A stretch of 64,000 bases of DNA from Apricaphanius iberus (Eukaryota > Chordata > Actinopteri > Cyprinodontiformes > Aphaniidae), in the NCBI GenBank assembly GCA_028564705.1, contig JAPXFQ010000113.1:1612001-1676000 (forward strand), given 5' to 3'. A program made the translations under genes and the position numbers. This document shows positions 9,926-21,900 of this stretch, in pieces (positions within the stretch are counted from its first letter, which is position 1; every line of letters starts with the position of its first letter). The notes beneath the pieces were generated by a model, which ran no database searches, had not been told where the DNA came from, and worked only from the letters and a program-made list of their open reading frames with translations.

Positions 9926-12900
9926 CTGGAATGAAAGAAAAGAAAAATATTTTTTTTAAGATTCATTTCGGTCCCAAAAGTTTAAACTTTTGTTTGCATG
10001 AACAGTTTAAGACCAATTAAGACAAAGATTGAGTTTTCTGGAAACAAACAGGATATGAGATGCTGCGTCTCTTCCAAAGAACCAACAATATAAGGCTATG
10101 AAAACCCAGCAACATTATTTGCCACAGTTTGTTTTCCTTCTATATTAGAAGAATCTACACTTACTTTGACTGATGTCTGGCGCTCCATCACCGAACCCAA
10201 CTTTTCGTCCCACTTCCTGTGAGCTGACAAACTCATGAGAAGACGCCAGGAGCTGATGAGTGGAGTCATCAGGACCACAGTGGTTCTGATCCTGTTGATC
10301 AGTCGCCCTGAGAAAAATAATTAGAAATTGAGAACAGATTTATATTTTTTTTTTATATCAACAAGTTTTATGAAAAAATACTTATAATGATAGAACATGC
10401 AAGGGTTTAGCATAATTGAATAACAGAACTATTTTACGGCGGGTCATGTGAATCGCTGGGGAAGACAGACCTGCTGGAGTATCGGTAGAAAGGCAGATGT
10501 CCATTTGTCTGTGGCAGAAGTGTGTCGCACTCCAAGTCACAATCCACTTCCTCCTGCAAAGTAAAAATATGTGAACATGTTTTATTAAACCATAAAAGAA
10601 TAAAACATTATCATTAGTAGCGGAATTGCCAACATAAAACACATGGTCATATGTAATAAAATAAGATAAAACAAACTAACGTGTATTTTCGTCCCACCCC
10701 AGTGACCAGAATTTAGAAAGAGAAAAAGTTTAGAGTTGTCCAAATTGAGATACAACATCGGGTTATTTAAATTGATATATTTAAGATGCAAATTAAACCT
10801 GGGTGACAAATTTGGAACACGCGTAATATGATAAATATGCCCCGTATACCACATCCCACTACAGCCAAAGCTTTTTTCACCTGCTGCAGTCCTGGGAGGC
10901 AGTGCTGAGCTTTTCCGTTCTGGATGTATTCTCCGTTAGCCGGGTAGGCGCTTCGTGGCGATGTCACGTGAGAGTCCAGGGGGCAGTGACCGACGAGGGC
11001 GAGTCCCTGCAGGGGAACCATAGTGTACTGGCACGCCGACACCGGAGCAGCCACAGTTGGGAAGCATAAGTCTGATGCTTGCTCTGCAGTTAGCATAAGT
11101 GACAATTAGGAAATGTGCAGCGGCAAGAGCTCGTTCTCAAAAACTCAAGGAACTCTGGGGAAGACTCACTCTGCTTAGCCCAAGCTCTCCAGAGACAGAA
11201 GGGGATGAAGGCTACGATGATGAAGACAAAGGCTCCGAGGACAATACCAACGATGAGGTAAGGGAGGTCACCAGGCCGTGGCACCAGTACGCCAGAGGTT
11301 CCAGTGTCTGGTTCTGAAGGTTCTGCGACTGGAGGCCGAGGGTTATTAGCACGAGCTGAGAAAAAAAAAAAATGAACAGAAAAGGGTTGTAAGACTTTCA
11401 TCAGAAAACTACATTTACATTCTTTGTAAAAGCCCTCACCTTTAGTTTCAAGGATTACTACGTTGCCAAATTCGCTCTCGCCCTTTTCGTTGAAGCTCTG
11501 CATCTTGATGTCGTAGGCCGTTTCCGGTTGCAGGTTGGTGATGGAATGCCAGTACTTGTCCCCCTCTACCACATCCTTCTTGTAGTCGCTGTCATTATCG
11601 CTGTCCGTCGGGCGGTAGTAGATGTAGAAGCCATAGATGGGCGTGTTGTTCACAGGAGTGTACTATGAAGAAGGTAATAATCACAATAACATATCAAACC
11701 CAGTTTCCCATCTTTAACAAAAAAAACTAATTCTGCAGACTCAAATTAGGTCAACTTTCAGTCCTTTACAACATTTTTAAAATGTAAAAAAATATTTATT
11801 TCTTCCATATGTTCAACGGTGCAAAGATAGAACATTGAAAACACAGAAATGGCAGGAATGAAGGTGAGGAGGAGGGGCGAATGGTAGGCTGAAGAAAAGG
11901 GAAGGATGAAAGAGGACAGAAGGAAGGACAATTCAAAGAAAGGAGCCAAAGAGGGAATTGAAGGCAGGGAGGGAGAGAGGAGTATAGATGGGAAGAAAGG
12001 AGAGAAAGCAATGAGGAAAGACGGAAATATAAAATAAATTAAGGAGAGAAAGATCTTTAGATAGACAAAATAAAACACAAGAAAATTAAACGAAACATGG
12101 AAGGAAAAACCAAAAAGGAAGGAAAGTGGGAATGAAGGATAGAATAAGCATGGCAGGAAGATTGGTGGAACAAAAGGACAGAGACAAGGAAGGAAGGGCA
12201 CAAAGGAGGACTGAAGAAATCATGAAGGGACAAGAAAGGAGAGGAGAAACAGACATAATGACATAAGGACAGAAAAGCAAGGAAGGAAACAAGGACACCA
12301 TTTAGACAATGGAACCTAGAATGAAGTTTGGAAAAATGAACAGTTTTTCACAGTATATATATTTTTTAAATAGATAAAAATCAAATTTCAGAGTTTTCCA
12401 AACTCAACAGGGAAACTGTCTTTGGATCTGAACAGACCCTGTCTTCCAAGATACGTACTGTCCATTTTAGGATGATCGCGGTCTCATTGATGGCTTCATT
12501 GTAGGTGATGTAGGGTCCATCAACGGGACGCTCGTGGGTTCTCCCACCCACCACCGTGTAGGCCTTCGATGGGGCACTGGGAGGACTGGAACCGATTACA
12601 TTCACAGCGACCACACGAAACTTATATGATGTACCTACAGGCAGAAGAGTGAGCGTTCACAATCAGTCTCAGCAGGCGCCAGACTACTCAAACCTAAAAG
12701 CAGAGTGACCTAGCTTTATGTTTTCTTTCTCAGAGCAAATGTTATGTTAATTGTAACCTAGTTATGTTTTGATTAATTGCAGTAATCACTGGAATGGCTT
12801 TAACTACACCCATTATGGTGATAAATTTACAGAGCGTGGGACTGTAATTATGCAGGGCATCATCGGCGTAATTACATGGAACGACATCCGATAACTCCCC

Positions 12901-15900
12901 TCCTCCTAACCAACCTTTCTCCAGGCCCGTGATTTCCACAGACAGCCTCGATGGGGGGATGTTCTCCACCGCCGTCACCCAGTCCTCTCCAGGCCTCTTC
13001 ACCTTCTTGTACTCCACACGAAACGACTGGATGGGGAAGCCGCGGTTACCGCGAGGAATCCAAGTCACGTACGCCGAGGTCTCCGTAGCCGTGGAGACGG
13101 TGGGCTTATCGGGAGCTTCGGGAGCTGCGGAGGGGAGGGTGGGTTCAGATACGCAGCGACAGCGTGGAAATAAATCACAGGGAGCAACAATGCGGCGAAA
13201 ACAATGTGCCAAACTTACTGAGAGCTCATCCTTCAGAGACAGAAATGCAAGAGAGAACTGTTAGAGGGGGTTAGTAGCTGATGTTAGTCCTAGCTTTGGC
13301 TTTTGATGTCATTAGTGCTGTTAATCAGAGAGTTTGTTGCATTCGCAGGTTGAAGGCTTACGAGAGAGGCTTGGCGAAGGGACAGCTGGAGTTTTTGGTG
13401 GGTCGTTGGGCACTCCCAGACCTCTACGTCCTGCAGACAGAAAAACAAAACAGTTTAGCACATGTTTTCAGAGTCATCCTAAGAAATAATACAGATTTTA
13501 TTTGTTGCCATTGTAAACAATTGGCTTAAATTGGTCCGATTTATCACAGTGCCTCACAAAGGCATGCATACCCTTTGAATTTACCAATATTCAACCCTTC
13601 ATCCAGATATCCCAAAATAAAATCCAGTGCAGTCAACTGATTTCAGAATTTAATCTCAGGATAAATCCAACTTTCCTTTGAAGCCTCCGAGGTTAGTTGG
13701 AGTTAAGTGGTGAACAAACAGCATTATGAAGACTAAGACCCAAAGCAGACGCTTCAGGGAAAAAGATAAAGTTTAACAAGATTGGAAACTCTCATAGAGC
13801 ACAGCTCAAACCACCATCTGAAAAAGACCAATGTTTATAGAGGCAACCAGAAGGCCCACAGAAACTCTGGAGATCTAAAGCTGCGTTGGAAGCATCTGTC
13901 AACAAGATATAAGAAGCAAGTATTCCAGATCTAAGTCAAGCTTACTACAGGCCATGTAAGAACCAGGGAACATAAAGAGAGGGCTCTCTCGATGACACCA
14001 AAACTGATTTTTTGGGTCAACTTGCAAAACAGATTGTCAGGAGTAAAAACTAATAATATGCAATCCCTATGGTTAAACATGTTGGTGGCACCATCATGTC
14101 GTGGTGAAAGAACAAAAAAACAGCTGCTAAACACTTAGGAAAGGAACAACCCTTAGACAGCCAAATGCAATGGTTTCAAACAAAAACCATTCATACTGAG
14201 GAATGGATCAGTCAAAGTCTTGAAATAAATGCAATAAAGAATATGTGCTTGTACAAAATGGGGAAAAGTTCACAGGACATAAATTCTTTTCTAAGCTATA
14301 AAACCAACAGCAGCGAAAAAGGTTCAACCAAATGGTGCCTAATTCTGAGTCTGATTCAGACTGTTTCTCTCCTTATACTAGTTTTTACCCAAGAAAACAA
14401 GACATGGGACTGAGGATATGAGGAAAAAAAAAAAAAAAAAAGAGTATTAAATCAGGAATTAAAGGGATAGCAGATGGGTCTGCCGTACCTCTGCCAGTTC
14501 TGAAGGTCATCATGGCCGGCTGTCCCAAACCGGCACAATTCTTTGCCGCCATTTCTACTTCATACAGGCTGTCCGGCTGAAGTTTGGCAAGAATCAGCTT
14601 ATGAACAGAGCCTGAGATACTCCGAACGGTCCACTCTGCAAGAGGGTCTCCCTCCTAGGAAGGGACACAGAAGTTGGTCAGAGAGGAAATAAGAAAAATG
14701 TACTATATGAACATTTAGTTTGACAATAAGAGCCATCTCTGACCTTTCTGTATTTGATCACATACTCCAGTACAGGGATCCCTCGTTCATGCCGAGGCCT
14801 CCAGGTCAGCTCATAATAGTCGGCCTTGCCTGTTCGAGGCAGACTGAGAATAACAGGGGCTTCTGCAGGTAAGATTTGTCCTGGTAACACGGAGCAGTCC
14901 AGAGGCAGCATGGCTCCAGTGGTCCCGGACCTTACAGGAGGCTGCTCTTTCAGCACTTTATCGGGGCTGAGTGGGCGAAAATTGGGGGGCAGCCTTCCCC
15001 GGGATGAAATCCCTGCAAAAAAATAAATAAAAAACATCCTATAAAATCTGAAGTCTTCCAAATACAGGGACAAGCCTTGACACAGAGCACCAATCTTTAG
15101 TATCTCACCAGTTGATACAGTGATGAGGCGAGTCGAAGCCTGAGAGCTGCCAAGCCCGTTCTCAGCCATGCACTGGTACAGGCCGTCATCCTGAGAGCTC
15201 ACATTGGAGATGCGCAGCGCCCGCGAGGTGAGACGGTGGCGGGATGACGGCGCGAGGGGTCGGGCATTGTGAAGCCACTTGACTGACGGAGTGGGCTTTC
15301 CTTGGGCCTGGCAGACAATCCGCACAGTTTCCCCATATGCGACCTCCTGTTGCTGAAGCTCTATGGTCACTAGAGGGGGCTCTGCAGGAGGAACGGGACA
15401 GATGAGGGTTAAAGGCGTGTGTCCGTGCAGTGATAGGGTGTCCTAGATAAGTATTCTTGACCTCATGGACTGACACAAAATAATGTGAAAATAGAAACAA
15501 GAGGAAAAATTTTGCACCTAAGAAAACCTGGAAGAATTTGCATTCATGTGTAAACATCCCTCTTCCAGTGAGATCAAATAAAAGGCAAACCACGCAAAAG
15601 TAGTCCATAACTGTGATGCGGAAAAAGGAGGATATGTGGTTTTTACCATTTCACAAAAAAGAATCTGCACATATTTCAACTCCCTTACTCCAATACCCCT
15701 AAATAAAATCTGGTGCAACAATTCCAGTAAGAAGTCATTTGATTAGTAAAGCAATGTACTTGCAAGTAACTTCAATATAAACACAGCCGTTCTGTGAAGG
15801 CCTCCTGCTGGCATTTACAGAACTTGAGTTAGAAAAATAGGCACCGTTGAGAAGAAGCTATGTTTGCAGTTCGCAAAAAGCGATACAGGAGATAAGGCAA

Positions 15901-18900
15901 ACATGCACTTTTTTACATTCATCACTGAAACATGGTGGCGGCAGCATTATGCTACGGGGTGCTTTGTTCCCCCCCAAAGCATATTGATGTGTTGGGATGG
16001 CTTAGTCAAAGTCTAATTATGAGTCTTTGACAAAACTGGAAAAAAAAGGATGTTCACTGACTTTCTTCATCTAATTTCGCTGGCTTTGAGCTATTGAGCA
16101 AAAAAGGATAGTTTCTAAATCAATGTATTGCTCTGCTTTCAGTTCACAATTAAGTACCACCTTGTGTTGGTCGATAACGTACAAATACTATTAAAAATAT
16201 TGAAGTCTGTGGTTATAATAAAACACATGAAAAAGGCGAATGGGTTTAAAATACTTCTGCAAGTCACTGTACATAAAAAGGGGTTTGTGTGTTTGTAGTG
16301 AGAGCCTGGCCCACTAGTTGATGGTTGGCTGCTTGTGAATGGGGGGTAAAGACAGAACTCATTACAGCTACAGCAGCGGCACTCTTGACTTTAATTAGAG
16401 CCAGCTGGAGAGAGACAAGCTCACAACACATTAACGCAAACATGCAAGCGCACGCGCGCACACACACGCACACTAAATCACTGTAAAAACAGCCATCCAT
16501 AACCTAGACACGTTCAATCAAGTGCAGCTATAGAATAAAGAGCCCTGTCTCCAGCCTGTCTTCTACGCCTCTGCAAACAGGAGACAAAATAATTCCCATA
16601 TTCATGACTCAGTAAAAATAGAGCCAAATTAGCAAGACTCGGAATGTAATAAATCATCTGCTCACCAAACACTTGAACATTGTAGAGCGCGGTGGCGGAT
16701 CTGGCTGTGCCCATGCCGTTGTCCGCTCGGCAGACGTACGTGCCCGAGTCGTACTCGCTCACCGCGTCGATTAGCAGGTTGCTCAGCAGAAAGCGCGTGT
16801 TGTTGTGGGAGCGCAGGTCCAGCCCGTCTTTCGCCCACTTGACCTGCGGGGTAGGGATGCCGCTGGCCACGCACTCCAGCACCAGCCGCTGGCCTTTGGT
16901 CACCATGATGGCTCGCGGTTCCGGCGGGTAGATGATGCGAGCTGCCTCGGACATAGAGCCTGAGAGAGAGAGGCGACAAATATGCTAAAATAAAACTTCT
17001 CCACATTTTTATCTCTAAGTTTGCATGAACTATATACGTATACACTACCGTTCAAAAGTTTGGGGTCACATTGAAATGTCCTTATTTTTGAATGAAAAGC
17101 ACTGTACTTTTCAATGAAGATAACTTTAAACTAGTCTTAACTTTAAAGAAACACACGCTATCCATTGCTAATGTGGTAAATGACTATTCTAGCTGCAAAT
17201 GTCTGGTTTTTGGTGCAATATCTACATAGGTGTATAGAGGCCCATTTCCAGCAACTATCACTCCAGTGTTCTAATGGTACAATGTGTTTGCTCATTGGCT
17301 CAGAAGGCTAATTGATGATTAGAAAACCCTTGTGCAATCATGTTCACACATCTGAAAACAGTTTAGCTCGGTACAGAAGCTACAAAACTGACCTTCCTTT
17401 GAGCAGATTGAGTTTCTGGAGCATCACATTTGTGGGCTCAATTAAACGCTCAAAATGGCCAGAAAAAGAGAACTTTCATCTGAAACTCGACAGTCTATTC
17501 TTGTTCTTAGAAATGAAGGCTATTCCATGCGAGAAATTGCTAAGAAATTGAAGATTTCCTACAACGGTGTGTACTACTCCCTTCAGAGGACAGCACAAAC
17601 AGGCTCTAACCAGAGTAGAAAAAGAAGTGGGAGGCCGCGTTGCACAACTGAGCAAGAAGATAAGTACATTAGAGTCTCTAGTTTGAGAAACAGACGCCTC
17701 ACAGGTCCCCAACTGGCATCTTCATTAAATAGTACCCGCAAAACACCAGTGTCAACATCTACAGTGAAGAGGCGGCTGCGGGATTCTGGGCTTCAGGGCA
17801 GAGTGGCAAAGAAAAAGCCATATCTGAGACTGGCCAATAAAAGAAAAAGATTAAGATGGGCAAAAGAACACAGACATTGGACAGAGGAAGACTGGAAAAA
17901 AGTGCTGTGGACGGATGAATCCAAGTTTGAGGTGTTTGGATCACAAAGAAGAACGTTTGTGAGACGCAGAACAACTGAAAAGATGCTGGAAGAATGCCTG
18001 ACGCCATCTGTTAAGCATGGTGGAGGTAATGTGATGGTCTGGGGTTGCTTTGGTGCTGGTAAGGTGGGAGATTTGTACAGGGTAAAAGGGATTCTGAATA
18101 AGGAAGGCTATCACTCCATTTTGCAACGCCATGCCATACCCAGTGGACAGCGCTTGATTGGAGCCAATTTCATCCTACAACAGGACAATGACCCAAAACA
18201 CACCTCGAAATTGTGCAAGAACTATTTAGAGAAGAAGCAGGCAGCTGGTATTCTATCGGTAATGGAGTGGCCAGCGCAGTCACCAGATTTGAACCCCGTT
18301 GAGCTGTTGTGGGAGCAGCTTGACCGTATGGTACGCAAGAAGTGCCCATCCAACCAATCCAAATTGTGGGAGCTGCTTCTAGAAGCGTGGGGTGCAATTT
18401 CTCCAGATTACCTCAACAAATTAACAGCTAGAATGCCAAAGGTCTGCAATGCTGTAATTGCTGCAAATGGAGGATTCTTTGATGAAAGCAAAGTTTGATG
18501 TAAAAACAATCTTATTTCAAATAAAAATCATTATTTCTAACCTTGTCAATGTCTTGACTCTATTTTTTATTCATTTCACAACGTATGGTGGTGAATAAGT
18601 GTGACTTTTCATGGAAAACACAAAATTGTTTGGGTGACCCCAAACTTTTGAACGGTAGTGTATGTCGCCATGAGTTACTGATGAGATCAAGCGACAAACG
18701 TCCCCCTAACACAGGGGTCTGCAACCTGTGGCTCCGGAGCCGCAAGTGGCTCTTCAGACCTTCCACAACGGCTCTCAGGAAATTTGGCTAAAAATAATAA
18801 CTTGCCAAATAATATTTTGTCTTTTCATTCCATAACAAATTCAGGTTTTAGCAGTCTTTTGTATTTTTGTTTTACATTTCCATGACAGAATGTCACTAAA

Positions 18901-21900
18901 ATTAACAATATTTCTAGATAAAATTTTCTGGTCATCAGGTTTTAAACTATGTGCATTTTTACACAGTTTGCCAAAAAAAATCAAAAACTCATAAAAGAAA
19001 ATGAATCCATCCACTTTTTGCTAAAGTTTTATGGGTTTATTTTTTTAAATTATTAAAACCCCAAAACAGAAAAAAAAATGGTGGCTCTTTATGTATGACA
19101 TTCCATTTTACTTTAGTAGATACTTATCAAAAATTTTGAGTTATGTTTTTCTAAAGGTCATGTAACATTTACGGCTCTATATGAGATTTATTTAGCTAGA
19201 ATGAGCACAAAATGGCTCGTTGGATGGTAAAGGTTTCAGACCCCTGCCCTAATACTTCTGCAACTGCATCTAAAGGCAAAAACAGACTAACCATGATGCT
19301 ACCACTGCCATCCTTGGCAGCTGGTTCTGTGCTTCCTATGCTAAATAAACTTCTGCTGTTCTGCCTTTGTGTTTGAAGGAGAGACTTACGGCGAATGCGC
19401 AGGCGATCAGTGGATCTGGACGTTTTGATCTCCTGAGTGACAGGATTGTACGCGGCACACTTGTACGGCCCCTCATCGTCCTGGGTAGCGTTGGCTATCT
19501 GCAGGTTCCCTGATGGCATGATGAGGTAGTTTCCTATCAAGAAAAATACATACTGGAATTAGAGGAGCTTTCAATCAAAGTAATTAATGGGGGTGACTTC
19601 GACTTCAGATGATCCAAAACCTTTAAGGTTTTAACCCAAAAAAAGCCTCCCGATGTGGTTGTACTTCTGCTTTTAAGCAATTGCATATCAATATTTTCAA
19701 TTCCTTTTGAGTGACATGTGCCATAGAAGGCGCACCGAATAAGACATGAGATGTACTAATCATAGCCCCTTACCATGCAGATGTACCACTCCCAGGACAT
19801 AACTACTTTTTGACAATTACAGGCATGCACATGCCCTTCCATCATGCAATCCAACAATATACACATCAAATGAATGAAACGAGCACCTGAACATGACCAC
19901 ATAAAAACTAGAATTTTCTAATTTGAGCAGTCAGCAAGTTATTTTATGGGCACATAGTGTGTTTAAGTCCCTAACTACCTAGTGTTTCTATAAGCACCTT
20001 CTTTTGACAAAAAGGCGTGGACAAAGAAATTCATTTTTTTCTGTGAGTTCTAAAGTGAGTAACCTTTTATTAGTCATACCTTCAGTGACTCTGACTGCTA
20101 CACATGAAACTAGAGAGTGTTCCCTTTACAAAGAGCCCAAACAGGTTTTTACCCTCCATAGAGTTCAATAACAGCTATAATCCTGATTCGGACAGGTCAT
20201 TTAACATGATTTAGCCTAGCGATCCCGCTTGATAAGGGGTTAAATTATTTGGTTTAATCATGTATAATTTGCACAAAACTTTATAACACCCTCATCTATT
20301 TGCATTGATTGTGTCTTTGCTCCCCATCCGGACCAATGTAGTTTTTAGAAAATAGGTCAGATTATGACTCCCAAAACAAAAACCATTGGATTCCTGTTTC
20401 CACATTTCCTCACTGTAAACTAGAAGCAAAATCAAAACAAAATGACTGAATAATCAGTTGTAAAAGCAGCAATGAATAGTCTCCGATATGAATGAATCAA
20501 TGATTGGATGTCATGTGGTAGATGACTCCTTTTCTTATCAGAAAGTTGAGTGTTAAAAGAATCTGAGCTCTGAGGCAGATATCTACAACCCACACTGGAT
20601 GTTGGCTGAAGCTAAAAACAGAAATAATTTGAAGTGAATGTTTCCTCTTTGTAGAACTACAAGTCTTCCATACTCTAGCAATCTGATGGCTGCTTAGTCT
20701 TTTACGTTAAAGAGAGAGGAGTTGTTGTTCTCCACCACCTCACCAAGCTTCTCCTCCATCAGCGAGTCACTTTAGTCGTTTCTGAATATTTCAGGGTAAT
20801 GTTGTCTCTATGTGTGGCAGCAGCAGAGTCAAGAGCGCTCAAAGAAGAAATCTCGTTCCTCAAGGCATCCGAGGAGGATTACCGGTGTTAGAGAGAGCAT
20901 ATAACAATATTCACCCAACAATGGCATTGCTTTGCCAAAATAAACCACAGAGCATAGACTGCAAAACATTTCAAACTGTTTCTGTGGCAACATAATACTG
21001 AGGTAATTTAATCTCCTCAGTGATGTATCAGTGGCATTGCAGTTTTTACAATCATGACCTCCCCTGCACTCCGTCTCCCCTCAGGTTCAAATCAACAGCG
21101 GGAATGCACCAAACGACTGTCTGCTGAGCAGAAACAAGATCATTTTACCCTCAAGTGGTTGGTAATTTAGCCCCCACTACAGTTGTTACTAATGTTCGCT
21201 ATTATTGAGTCAAAGTTACCAAGGTTTTGCCCAACGTATTACAGCGAAGCTTTGTTTTACCCTTCTGTTATCGAAAATTCAGAATTTAGAAATGTCTGTC
21301 TCTTGGAAGTCCCACACTTATATGTCCACTTACTTTACAGGGAATACACACTTATAGCTAACAATGCTGAGCACGTTAGATAACTAATATAAGGTGCTGA
21401 AAATAGTAAATGTTAACTCTGTAATCATCTCAGAACTGTGTAACAGACTGCCGTCTGTCACGTACACAACGCCTCATGAATGATAATAACCGGATCCTTC
21501 GGAAAGCCTCTGTATGGCAGCAATAAATTAATGATTTATAAGTCTAACATAAATTGCTTTTCTCTCAAATATCAAGTTTGTATATTTGAATATTTTGTGT
21601 TACGACACAATTCTACATATTGTTTGATGGTATAGTTTGTTTTGTAAAAAGAGCTTTGACAGATATCCATAAACTCTTTCAGTTTGCAGGGAGACAACTC
21701 TGATACTTTGAAGTGTTTTTGACAAGCCGTCTTATTTTACATAAACAGTTTAGTGTTTAGTCAGTTTGAATTTAAATCCATCAGTGATCTGTACTTTTGA
21801 CTCAAAAGTTGGCCCAGTGAAGTATTTTTATCAACTTATGACTACCGTATCCTATATCTTGCAACAGTTATGACAACAATGTGTGACTAGCAACCAACTT

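Larger units (their letters stand above)
11356..12458. other. BOC: BOC introns around FnIII-3 (with purine-rich tract)
   Basis: The intron 11356-11439 is only 84 bp. The intron 11663-12458 is about 0.8 kb and mostly a purine-rich tract (see the repeat entry). Long open frames on the - strand here come from the absence of purine-poor stop codons and encode only Phe/Leu/Pro/Ser-rich filler. Confidence 0.8.

Noticed and set aside
11758..12301. Open frames of 71-147 codons on the - strand, rich in Phe, Leu, Pro and Ser
   Set aside because: They are produced by the polypurine tract of the + strand, lack any family resemblance and lie inside a BOC intron.
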